Shown here one piece after another: positions 47,736-57,673 of a stretch of DNA of 64,000 bases. This stretch comes from Bromus sterilis (taxonomy: Eukaryota > Streptophyta > Magnoliopsida > Poales > Poaceae), in NCBI GenBank assembly GCA_950022295.1, contig OX465598.1:175850001-175914000 (forward strand), read 5' to 3'. Each line of letters begins with the position of its first letter. Within the stretch, counting starts at the first letter, position 1. A program made the translations under genes and the position numbers. The notes under the pieces are model-generated. The model did no database searches. It had not been told where the DNA came from and worked only from the letters and a program-made list of their open reading frames with translations.

Positions 47736-48220
47736 CGATCCTCGGCGGGGTACTACGACGGCGGAGCTCGCCGTGGACACATGCATGTGGTCGGACAGGG
47801 GGAAGAGGAGAGCTCACCAGTGGCTGCGCCAGCGGAGACGAAGGCGAGGAACGGCGGAGACGGCGAGGGAGACGATGGCGGCGGAGTGAGGGCGACGGCG
47901 AGGGCTACGACGGCGGCGGAGCGCAGCAGCCTGGCGGAGAGGGCGATGACGAGGGCAGAGCGCAGCAGCCTGGGGGCGTCAAGTTTCGATCTGGGCGGCG
48001 GTGGTTTGCCCCGTGAGGAGGCGGGGTTATATAGCGGATACCTTTAGAACCGGTTTGTATCACAAACCGGTACTAAAGACCCTTTAGCACCGGTTGCTAA
48101 CACAAACCGGTGCTAAAGGTCTCCAATTTACTCAATTTTTCGGGAAAATTTTCAGCGGGAAGAGTGGAGACCTTTAGCACCGGTTCGTATCACAAACCGG
48201 TACTAAAGATATATACTTTA
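47736..48220 (-). promoter_or_regulatory. Internal promoter-like module: GC-rich leader, TATA box and subterminal-type repeats
   Basis: Read on the minus strand from 48220: inverted repeats with TTTAGCACCGGTT and AACCGGTACTAAAG cores (48210-48040), then GCTATATAAC at 48035-48026, then a GC-rich leader leading to the 131-codon ORF and ORF2. The right end of the element has the same order: subterminal repeats, then CAACTATATATACT at 53349-53336, then the upstream genes. It may drive the two downstream genes. Confidence 0.5.
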
Positions 48221-48876
48221 TATTTATTGATTATTTGTTTTAATAATTCTTTTGAAGTCATTTGGCACAAAATAAATCATTAAATGCATGGAAAATAGCA
48301 AATGAAGTCAGAAAGGGTTCAAATTTTAGTATGTGGCTTTGAATGGTGCATATTGAATGCACAAAAAGTCTTGAGTTCAAAAAAGTTTAGAAAAATGAAA
48401 TGCCTTTGTAACAGATGAGTTTTCGTCTAAAACCCTCACACTTCGAAAGAGATGCTCCAGTTTGTACACGAAGTGCATCCAGTTTTTGTCGTAACCCTCT
48501 CAACTTTTGCACACATGTTATATGGGTCAAGTGATGATACCATGCCAAGTTTCAACCTTTTCTGAGTTCATTTGTAGATGCTTTCCATTTTCAGGGTCAT
48601 TTGGCACAAAATAAATCATTAAATGCACTCATGAGCCACCGTCGGGCTGTATGCAGGGGAAACCTTGTGTTTTGTTCTACACATAGAAATATTTCAGTTC
48701 ATGATCGACCGAATAAAAATCATTCGGATTCCCTGCATACGTCCGATGGTGCATTGATATGATTGCACTCATGAGCCACCGTTGGGCTGTATGCAGTGGA
48801 AACCTTGTGTTTTGTTCTACACATAGAAATCTTTCAGTTCATCGACTGAATACAAATCATTCGGATTCCATGCATA
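48221..48876. repeat. Spacer with a 140-bp tandem duplication
   Basis: GCACTCATGAGCCACCG starts at 48625 and again at 48765. Both copies run through CTTGTGTTTTGTTCTACACA. TTTGGCACAAAATAAATCAT also occurs twice (about 48259 and 48600). No ORF. Confidence 0.75.
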
Positions 48877-51800
48877 CTATTTCTTCGCGTGTTTCCCTTT
48901 CTTTTTGCACCGTAACCATGGACAATCTTCTTCATTTAACACGATGCTTGGGTCAGTCTTTACTGTGAAGGGAGGAATTTCATGAAACTTTTCATAATCT
49001 TCTGACTTGTCTGTCTTGTCCTCCACTCCCACAAGGTTTCTTTTCCTTGAAAGAACTATGTGGCGCTTTGGCTCACCATATGATGTATTCACTTCCTTAT
49101 CTTTCCTTTTTCTCGTTTTTCTAGACGTGTCCTTCACATAGAAAACCTGAGCCACATCATTGGCTAGGACGAATGGTTCCTCTCTGTACCCAAGATTGTT
49201 GACATCCACTGTTGTCATTCCGTACTGTGGGTCTACCTTTACCCCTGTCAGATTGAACCATTTGCACCGAAACAAAGGGACCTTAAAATCAGGTCCATAG
49301 TCAAGTTCCCATATCTCCTCTATGTAACCATAATATGTGACCTTTTGCTTATTGTTGATTGCATCATCAAAGCGGACACCACTGTTTTGGTTGGTGCTCT
49401 TTTCATCTTGGGCGATCGTGTAAAATGTATTCCCATTTATCTCGTACCCTTTGAAAGTCATTATAGTCAAAGATGGTGTGCCGGACAACAAGTAAAACTC
49501 CTCTTCAACAGTGTCGTTACCCGTGAGATGGTCTTGCAACCAACCTCTGAAAGTCCTATTGTGTTCCTTCTTAATCCAGACTTCAGACTGCTCCGGGTTT
49601 TTTCAGCGTAGAATATTCTCGTGTTGATCGATATACGGGGCCACCAAGGCAGAATTATGTAGAACAATATTGTGTGCTTTCTTCCAAGATTCTGCGTCCC
49701 TACATATTATTGGGCGCGATGCTAGCGTGCCTTTTCCACCCATTCTCCCCTCATGCCGCGATTCAGGAAGACCAATCGGCTTAAGGTCAGGAATAAAGTC
49801 AACACAAAACTCAATGACCTCCTCTATTTGATGGCCCATGGAGATGCTTCCTTCTGGCCCAACACGGTTACGAACATATTTCTTTAAGACTCCCATGAAC
49901 CTCTCAAAGGGGAACATATTGTGTAGAAATACAGGACCCAGAATTGCAATATCGTCGACCAGGTGAACCAGCACGTGCGTCATAATATTGAAGAGGGATG
50001 GTGGGAACACCAACTCAAAACTGACAAGACATTGGACCAAATATTTTGTAACCTTGGTAGACTTTATGGATTGATTACCTTCTGAGAAATTGCATTGAGG
50101 AATGCACATAGCTTCACAATGGCTAATCGAACATTTTCTGGTAGAAGCCCCCTCAATGCAACCGGGAGCAGTTGCGTCATAATCACGTGGAAGTCATGAG
50201 ACTTTAGGTTCTGAAACTTTTTCTCTGTCATATTTATTATGCCCTTTATGTTCGACGAGAAGCCAGACGTGACCTTGATACTGAGCATGCATTCAAAAAA
50301 GATTTCCTTCTCTCCTTTGGTAAGAGCGTAGCTGGCTTGACCCTCGTACTGCTATGGGGGCATGCCTTCTTTTTTGTTCATATGTTTCTTGTCCTCTCTT
50401 GCCTCCGGTGTATCTTTTGTTTTCCCATACACACCCAAGAAGCCTAGCAGGTTCACGCAAAGATTCTTCGTCACGTGCATCACGTCGATTGCAGAGCGGA
50501 CATCTAGGTGTTTCCAATATGGTAGGTCCCAAAATATAGATTTCTTCTTCCACATGGGTGCGTGTCCGTCAGCGTCATGCGAAACAGATTTAACACCAGG
50601 ACCCTTTCCAAAGACTACTTGCTCTGGTAAATCCTTGACCATATCAAGTATATCATCACCAGTACGGCGGACATGCTTCTTCCGGCGATCTGCCTCGCCT
50701 TTGAAATGCTTGCCTTTCTTTCTTAAGGGATGATTGGTCGGAAGAAACCGACGATGTCCCAGGTACACATTCTTATTGCAGTTGGGCAAATATATACTTA
50801 CAGTCTCATCTAAACAATGTGTGCATGCCTTGTATCCCTTGTTTGTCTGTCCTGAAAGGTTACTAAGAGCAGGCCAATCATTGATGGTTACAAACAGCAA
50901 TGCTCGTAGATCAAATTCCTCCTGTTTGTTCTCATCCCACACACGTACACCTGGTTTAGCCCACAACAGTAAAAGTTCTTCAACTAATGGCCTTAGGTAC
51001 ACACCGATATATCGTTGTCGGGTTGCTTAGGGCCTTGGATTAGCACTGGCATCATAATGAACTTCCGCTTCATGCACTTCCAAGGAGGAAGGTTGTAGAT
51101 ACATAGAGTCACGGGCCATGTGCTATGATTGCTGCTCTGCTCCCCAAAAGGATTAATGCCATCTGCACTTAAACCAAACCATATGTTCTTGGGGTCCTTT
51201 GTAAACTTGCCATTTTCCTTTTCTTCCATTCTGTCGACTTTTCTCCATTGTGACCCATCAGCGGGGTGTCTCAAATTCCCGTCTTTCTTACGGTCTTCGT
51301 TATGCCATCGCAACAACTTGGCATGCTCTTTGTTTCTGAACAGTCGTTTCAACCGTGGTATTATAGGAGCACACCACATCACCTTGGCAGCAACCCTCTT
51401 CCTGGGGCGCTCTCCCTCGACATCACCAGGGTCATCTCGTCTGATCTTATAGCGCAATGCACCGCATACCGGGCATTCATTCAAATTCTCGTACTCACCA
51501 CGGTAGAGGATGCAGTCATTAGGGCATGCATGTATCTTCTGCACCTCTACTCCTAGAGGGCAGACAAGCTTCTTTGCTTCGTAAGTGTTGTCAGGAAATT
51601 CGTTATCCTTTGGAAGCCTCTTCTTAAATATTTTCAGTAGCTTCCCAAATCCCTTGTCAGGTATACCATACTCTGCCTTCCATTGCAACAATTCCAGTGT
51701 GGCACCGAGCTTTGTGTTTCCCTCTTCGCAATTTGGGTACAATACTTTTTTGTGATCCTTAACATGCGATTGAAATTCAACTTCTCCCTTTCGCTTTCGC

Positions 51801-52227
51801 ATCCTCTCTGTGCATCAACAATGACACGGCGAAGCTCATCATCAGGCTCATGTGATGCCTTTTCTTCACCTTCTTATTCTTTCTCTTGTTCTTCATTCTG
51901 TTCCCCCATTGTACCACCGTATTCAGGCAGCTGGAACCCAGGATACATGTCATCATCCTCATCTTCTTCATTCTCTTCCATCAGAACCCCTCTTTCTCCG
52001 TGCTTGGTCCAGCAGTTATAGCCGGACATGAAACCATGCTTAAACAGATGGAGGTGAATATCTTTTGAGTCAGAGTAGCTCTTATTATTCTTGCAGACAC
52101 CACATGGACAACACATAAAACCATCCTGCTTGTTAGCCTCAGCCACTTGCAGAAAACTATGCAAGCCATTAATGAACTCGCCAGAGCGTCGGTCTTCGTC
52201 GTACATCCATTGCCGACTCATCTTCAT
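48877..52227 (-). pseudogene. CACTA transposase, TNP2 type, decayed
   Basis: ATG at 52227 (MKMSRQWMYDEDRRSG) begins the transposase-associated N-terminal domain (CCPCGVCKN, LFKHGFM). The tnp2 region follows at 51802-50352 (LYPNCEEGNTKLGATLELL, CPNDCILYRGEYENLNECP, NPFGEQSSNHSTWPVTL, YLRPLVEELLLLW, DVMHVTKNLCVNLLGFLG). Next come the two domains usual at the C-terminus (FSSNIKGIINM, LPVALRGLLPENVRLAI, HNMFPFERFMGVLKKYVRN; then GYEINGNTFYTIAQDEKS, NNLGYREEPFVLANDVAQVF), ending GKHAKK with stop at 48877. A TAA near 51875, frame changes near 51770 and 51003 and further breaks make it non-functional. It would have cut and joined the CACTA ends in the nucleus. Confidence 0.88.
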
Positions 52228-52376
52228 AATGGCACAACATCGAAAAGATAAAATTAATACAAGTAATTCATATACATAAAATTGATCATACATGCATAAA
52301 GGTTGTTCATACATAAAGTTGATCATACATAAAGTTCATACACATACTTATTATCATAAAAACAACATAAAACTAT

Positions 52377-52832
52377 CTACCTAAAGCATTTAAATGCAAT
52401 AATAAATGCGATCAATATCGCAACAAAGGTACCAATTGCTCCAACAGCATAATGATACCAAGCCTCTTTAGTAAGGGCATATTTTCTAATTTTCCTAATC
52501 TTCATGTGCATTACATCCATCTTGTTCTTGTGATCGCCGACGACATCGGCAACATACAACTCCAATATCATCTTCTCTTCTTCAACTTTTTTCATTTTTT
52601 CTTTCAAATACTCGTTTTCTTTTTCAACTAAATTTAACCGCTCAACCAGAGGGTCAGTTTCAATCTCCGGTTCACATACCTCCTAGATAACAATATATAT
52701 GTCAACTTAATTGGTCATCATTGTCAAACACGAAAAATGGAACAAATTAATAGTTATAAAAGATTAATATATATATACCACATCCGAATCATAGACAGGA
52801 CGAGGGCCGACATGCGCGGATACCATAACCAT
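52377..52832 (-). CDS. CACTA small coiled-coil, tail-anchored protein, two exons
   Basis: Exons 52832-52779 and 52682-52377 (intron GT...AG, phase 0) give about 119 residues with no lesion. The start is MVMVSAHVGPRPVYDSDV. Exon 2 holds a Lys/Glu-rich helix (KENEYLKEKMKKVEEEKM), a basic stretch (MKIRKIRKYALTKEAWYHY) and one C-terminal hydrophobic segment (AIGTFVAILIAFIIAF) before KCFR. That layout predicts a cytosol-facing protein anchored by its tail in ER or nuclear membrane. It lies 150 bp upstream of the transposase on the same strand. Function unknown; I recall similar sequences near other grass CACTA transposases. Confidence 0.6.
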
Positions 52833-53335
52833 CGCACTATGTATAACAAAGAATCATACAAGTAAAAAAATTAGACAAGTATCTATCTAAATCATACAAA
52901 TAAAATTTCTTATATAAAAAAATAAGAAACACATATATAGAGGCTCACCAAGGTGGTGCTGGTGAAGAGGGATGATGGGGGCGATCGACGGTGGTAACTA
53001 TACGTCCGTGTGCGGGAAGGCACTAAGCAATCACTACAAATATGCATACTAATTAACTTGAGCTCAAAGTGCATATAAATCAAATAAACTCCACATATCA
53101 CTATATAGCTAGCTCCCAAACTAAAGTCCACAAATCTACACATATAGAGCATTGCACAAGCTAATCTAGCAAAAATGAGAGAGGACAAAGCTGCTAACCT
53201 TTGTGAACACTTGGATGTAGAAGGTTTTCTTCAAATCTTCACAATTCTTGGCCAAAATGGAGGATGAACTCGAGCAAAGAGAGAAGTGAGCTTCAAAAAC
53301 AGAGAATGAGCTTGGCCGGCTCATGTTGGAGAAGG
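52833..53335 (-). other. 5' leader of the CACTA transcription unit
   Basis: No ORF of note. It lies between the TATA-like site at 53349-53336 and the first ATG. Confidence 0.4.
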
Positions 53336-53349
53336 AGTATATATAGTTG
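53336..53349 (-). promoter_or_regulatory. TATA-like box at the right end of the CACTA element
   Basis: The minus strand reads CAACTATATATACT, directly inside the right subterminal repeats. Confidence 0.45.
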
Positions 53350-53663
53350 TATCTTTAGCACTGGTTGGTAGCACCAGCCGGTTCTAAAGGTGGGACACTA
53401 GAACCGGCTGGTAGCACCAACCGGTGCTAAAGGTTCTAGTGGGCCCCACAGCCCAACGGCAATCTGCCGCCACACCTTTAGCACCGGTTTGTACTACAAA
53501 CCGGTTCTACAGGTGTGGTGGCAGGTTGCCGTTGGGCTCGGGCCCACCACACGAACTGGTTCTAAAGCCCAGCCTCACGAACCGGTGCAATTCGGCCAGT
53601 AGAACCGGTTCGTGTTCGGGCCGTGGCCTTTGCTCATATACAAAGGCCTGTTTTGTACTAGTG
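53350..53663. repeat. Right terminal and subterminal repeats of the CACTA element
   Basis: Ends TGTTTTGTACTAGTG at 53663, the inverse of CACTAGTACAAAACA. Inside are about ten AACCGG cores in both orientations. Confidence 0.85.
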
Positions 53664-55195
53664 AATTGGTTGGTGACTGTGTCGCTGTCGACGTTGAAGT
53701 CGCGATTGAATTCCTTTGACTCGCTTCTGCTTGCTAGTGGAAAGACGCTCCTGTCTGTTACCATGGCTATTTATTCAAGCTGTTGCTGAGATCCGAACGT
53801 GTCAGAACCTTCGTGAAAGTCACGGTCACACTGGTCTGATTTTATAAAGCTCCCATTGACCGTGATGACTCCTGAGGGTCCTGGCATCTTGAGCTTGAGG
53901 TACGCATAGTGCGGGACCGCCATGAATTGTGCAAATGCGGATCGTCCTAGTATGGCATGGTATTGGGACTGCCAGTCGAGCACTTCGAACTCGAGGACTT
54001 TCCTTGCGAAGTTGCCGTTGCTGCCGAAGATGACATCGAGCTCGATTGTTTCGAGGGAGGCGGCTGCTTCGCCTGGAACTACGTCGTAGATTGTGACACC
54101 TGAATTCTTCTAGACTGACCGTGGAATCAACATCTTGCGTAAGGTGCTGGTGAAGATTATGTTTAAGCTGCTGCATTCGTCCATGAAAATTATGTCCATG
54201 TCGTAGCCGCCGATCTGAGCATTGAGGACCAGTGGTGCGTGCCCTGGCCTTGGAATAGCGGGTGGGTGATCGCTTTGTGAGAAGGTGATGCTGGTCTCTG
54301 CGCCGTATAGTTGGTAGGTTTCTGCTGTTTTTAGGCCCTCGGCTTCTCGGTCTGCAGGGTGTGGGCGTCCTGTTTTGCTTTTGAGGGTCGCCCTTCTTGG
54401 ATCATGCAGACTCGTCCGTGGGACATAGGTTATTGCTCTTCTATATTTGGTGCTGGCGACTGCTCGATTCCTTGGGCCCGTTTGGCTTCGCGCCGCTTCT
54501 CCTCCTTGAGGCTGTTGGAGAGTTCAGCGAACAGACGACAATCTCTTAGGGTGTGACTTGCTCTAAGGAGTCCCTAGTCGTCCTCGAAACAGTGGATTGT
54601 ACAGGGTCCATCCAAATGTTCTTTGGCTAAGAGCTTTCTTGAGCCGGCGTGCCTTCTTCTTCGCATGACCTGGAACGAATGCGAGTGGTATTCTAAGCGG
54701 GAGTGGATCCTTGGGTCGAGTTCTATTCCATCGTTGATCGAGTGGTTCCGAATAAATTTGGCGAATTCGTCTGGTCTTCGATCTGGGTCGTAGTACTCGC
54801 CGGTCTGAGTTTCGGAGTCACTGTCCTGCTTCGCGGCGGGTGTCCGGGTGGCGGCGGGTCTTCGAGTGGCTGGCAAGGCTTCTGTCACACGTTGCGGCTC
54901 CTCGAGTGGGATTTCTGCGAAGAACTCTTGTACTTGTTCCAGCGTCCTGGTCGGCTTCACGGTCGCTGTTTGTGCTCGCCTTCTGGGTCGTCGAGTTCTT
55001 GTCCATCGATGACGACTTTGGTAGTCGCCGAAGTGTTGGACTTGGTCCAACTGCGGGCCAAGCGATCTTGGTGGTGCAATGGAGAGGTTTGCGATGATCT
55101 TGAATTCCTCGAGTGGGTTAGATCTTGTTCGTTCCCTTGAGTTGCGACTTGCTGGAGATGGGACCGCCGAGATCGTGATTCCAACCTATGTAGTT
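53664..55195 (-). pseudogene. gag-protease remnant of the minus Tat element
   Basis: Minus-strand pieces from the right: a Ser/Arg-rich start (from about 55140), an acidic stretch (VVIDGQELDDPEGEH), GPCTIHCFEDD and TLRDCRLFAELSNSLKEEKRR (a Cys/His motif region), then protease with QYHAILGRSAFAQF and PHYAYLKLKMPGP at 53983-53771. The central capsid domain seen in the plus Tat element at 12750-13280 is absent, so gag has a large internal deletion. Several stops and frame changes. It runs into the CACTA right end at 53664 and continues as pol at 42289. Confidence 0.7.
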
Positions 55196-55213
55196 CCCAC
55201 AGACGGAGCCAAT
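55196..55213 (-). other. Primer-binding site of the minus Tat element
   Basis: The minus strand reads TTGGCTCCGTCTGTGGGA, one base different from the TGGCGCCGTCTGTGGGAA of the plus Tat element, directly after the LTR. Confidence 0.75.
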
Positions 55214-55214
55214 T

Positions 55215-55661
55215 GATGAGGATCAGCCTCGGCAAATCCCATGGTCAGGGACCCTGGGTTAGATCGTAGAGAAGGAACAGTTTGGCGATACTCGTCGTCT
55301 AACAGGAGAAGCACTTCCTGCTCGATTGTATTAAGCGAGGGGGCGATTATAGTGGAAGTCTAGGCGAGTTCGCACAATACCAGAGGTGTTGATTGTAGAT
55401 TGGATGTCTTGAGACGTGCCCCCTCCCAGCCTTCATATACTAGGCTAGGTCTTGGAGAGTCCGTCTCAGATTACAGGGACGATTGCCTAATTCTAGCCTT
55501 GCCTTGAACGCCAAGTCTTGACTTCCATATTGTTCGCGGACTCCTACGTCGGTGCTCAGAGAAGACCAGTCGTGGGCCTGTTGAAGCTTCCAGCAGGCCT
55601 CTTATCTTCGTATGCACCAGGTATCCTCACACGCAGGAGTCGTGGGGTCACCCCCTCGTCA
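55215..55661 (-). repeat. 5' LTR of the minus-strand Tat element
   Basis: 447 bp, collinear with 3496-3942. On the minus strand it starts TGACGAGGGGGTGACC at 55661 and ends CATCA at 55215. Its TATA region reads GTATATGAAG (55440-55431), changed from TATATAAAGG. Confidence 0.88.
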
Positions 55662-57318
55662 CACGCTCCACTCCAATCTAGAACACATCACAGGATTTTT
55701 CATGCTTATCTTTTTGCTGTTGTGTGTTCTTTATCTTTTCGTAGCTACTGCCATGTTTAGTTTCAGTCTCAGTTTATTTTCAAAACCTACCAAACTAGTT
55801 GAGAACTCTAGCTACTAGATGGATCGCTAATATTTTGAGGGATCAAATATTAGAGTACACTCACGTACCATGAGTCGAGGATGCACAAGGTTAACCAAAC
55901 CCCCACACACTCCTCCTCGAGGTACTTGTCTCTTTGTGAACCTCCTTATTAGATTGAGAGTTACCGATAATAAGTGCATGAGTTCTTCGGACTAATGTAA
56001 GTATTGAAAGTTGACACTTCCACCTCCTCATATTTGCTAATCTCTTCCGTACCATGCATTGCCTTCTTCTCACTCCGAGAGTTGGCGTCCACCTTCGCCG
56101 GTACATCCAAACCCTTGGCATGATACGCTCTATCATCATAAACCTCCCTATATCTTTCCTCAAAACAGCCACCATACCTACCTATCAAGGCATTTCCATA
56201 GTCTTTCCGAGATATATTTCCATGAAACATCCACCTCTTCATGAATTGATCTTCATGTCATACATGTTCCTGCTACATTGGCAGAGGCATACATTGCGTA
56301 CATTATGATAGCTACATCTTCTTTATGTTTGAGTACCTTGTAAAGTGTGAAAGATCTTCTATACCCTCTTGTAAATTAGAGTGTTGCCCTTAAGTGAGGA
56401 AAAGATCCCAAAGTGGACAAAATAAAAGATCCCAAAGAGGACAGATGATAGTTAAATAGAAATAGCCATTGAGGCCACCAAAAACATACAAAAAATAGAA
56501 AAAAGAGAAAAATAAATAAAAAGAGAGAAAGGGGCAACACTACTATCCTTTTGAAAGATCAACACTAGTACTCCCTCTTATCCTTGTACTCCATAGAGAT
56601 GATCATTTATGCATATAGCTATGTGGGAATCTTCACACTATAGAACTTGGCGTGCATATTCCAAGGATGAGCCTCCTCAAAAGAGCTCTAGGTCTTCATG
56701 AGCGAGCAAGTTGGATGCATCCCCACTAGTTCCACTAGAGAGGTTTACTTAGCTCACATGTGCATCCGTTGCATGACAATCCCTACTCCTCACATCATAT
56801 CTATCATTTGGCATTCTCGCCAATGATTTTCCTCATTGATGTGAGCCTTTCTCACCCTTTTTGTCTTCCTCCTCCACCATATTTATCTCTTTGCCATCCT
56901 AAGTGTCAACTCTCGTGCTTACGCTCATCCATTGCATGAGTGCTAAAAATATCAAAAAGGAGTGGATCAAATTGACTTGTACCTGGATAGTGGTCTGGGG
57001 ACGAGTCAAGATAAGATTCCAACGAAGACCAAGTGTGAAACTTTAGTAGATTGAGTTCACAACAAAAATACTTTTTTGTCGTATTCCCTATCCCCTTTCT
57101 TGCACGCAAACACCATTTGGAGACATTCGAGTCACGGATAGCGAGAGCTCTTGCACCTAATGTTCTTTTGTTACTTGTTTCAATGCTAATATAGACTCTT
57201 GCATGTTATGACTTGAATTGAATCACATACCTTGATTGCTTTACTTTTCATAGTTCTTATATGGTTGCTAGCATGTCACCACAGAAATTATGCTTGTTAT
57301 CATTTACCTACTCGAGGA
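55662..57318 (+). other. Non-coding internal region of the Athila-like element (right part)
   Basis: Resumes after the Tat insertion, with CACGC at 55662-55666 as the second flank copy. No ORF above background; the short frames near 56000-56300 lack domains. An A-rich stretch lies at 56485-56535. Confidence 0.6.
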
Positions 57319-57639
57319 TAAGCCTGGCCATGGGCAGCCCGGCCCGGACGGCCCGATGCAGCTCGGCCTAGAAATCTTGGGTCGGGCCGGGCTTACACGT
57401 CGGGCCGAGCTCGAGCCTGAATTCGGTCCAAATACACTAAGTCGGGTCGGGCTCGGGCTTCTAAAAATGTGAAACAACGAAGGGTCGGGCCGGGCCGGTC
57501 GGGCCGAGTCGGGCTTTGTTGGGCTCGGGCTGGGCTCGGGCCCGATTTTACAACTTGTTGGCCGGGCCGGGCCGGGCTCGGGCCTAGCTTTTTCTGCATC
57601 GTGCTTTTTTAGGCCCAGCCCGACAAATGGCCAGGTCTA
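57319..57639. mobile_element. 321-bp hAT-type MITE, GC-rich
   Basis: Flanked by the 8-bp direct repeat CTCGAGGA (57311-57318 and 57640-57647). The ends are imperfect inverted repeats: TAAGCCTGGCCATGGGC on the left and, read inward from the right, TAGACCTGGCCATTTGTCGG. The interior is built from many short GGGCCGGGC- and CGGGCTCGG-like motifs in both orientations. It lies just before the polypurine tract of the Athila-like element. No coding capacity. Confidence 0.8.
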
Positions 57640-57658
57640 CTCGAGGACGAGCGGGAAT

Positions 57659-57673
57659 TAAGCTTGGGGATGT
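57659..57673 (+). other. Polypurine tract of the Athila-like element
   Basis: TAAGCTTGGGGATGT directly before the 3' LTR, a form usual in this group. Confidence 0.65.

Larger units (their letters stand above)
42290..53663 (-). mobile_element. CACTA DNA transposon inserted in the Tat element between PR and RT
   Basis: About 11.4 kb. The right end, read on the minus strand, is CACTAGTACAAAACAGGCC; the left end, read on +, is a decayed TTAGTGCAAAACAGG. Both ends carry dense subterminal repeats with AACCGGT cores (42300-42510 and 53350-53640). Flanks are AAT on the right and AAC on the left, a plausible 3-bp duplication. Removing the element rejoins the host pol frame: PR side ...HQP and RT side HPTDPDKTVR read through. 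Four minus-strand genes follow from the right end: tail-anchored protein, transposase, 131-codon ORF, ORF2 with ULP1-like peptidase. Confidence 0.88.
3496..55661 (-). mobile_element. Tat-lineage Ty3/gypsy element, minus strand, with nested insertions
   Basis: Read from right to left: 5' LTR 55661-55215, primer site 55213-55196, gag/PR remnant 55195-53664, RT, both RNase H domains and integrase N-terminal part 42289-39572, integrase C-terminal end 21786-21396, a 69-bp tandem repeat, an antisense B3-like gene (on +), 3' non-coding region, polypurine tract and 3' LTR 3942-3496. Assignment to the Tat lineage rests on the second, archaeal-like RNase H and the antisense gene. The LTRs are each 447 bp and differ at about 25-30 positions by eye, so this is older than the element at 10857-20556. 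The overlap of its two pol pieces around the 22-39 kb patchwork leaves its integrity uncertain. Confidence 0.75.

Noticed and set aside
47781..48047. Plus-strand 88-codon ORF in the CACTA element
   Set aside because: GC-rich leader on the strand opposite to all four CACTA genes; low-complexity Ala/Arg/Gly, no domain.
53507..53764. 85-codon minus-strand ORF spanning the CACTA right end
   Set aside because: It crosses the transposon boundary; only the part right of 53663 belongs to the Tat element.
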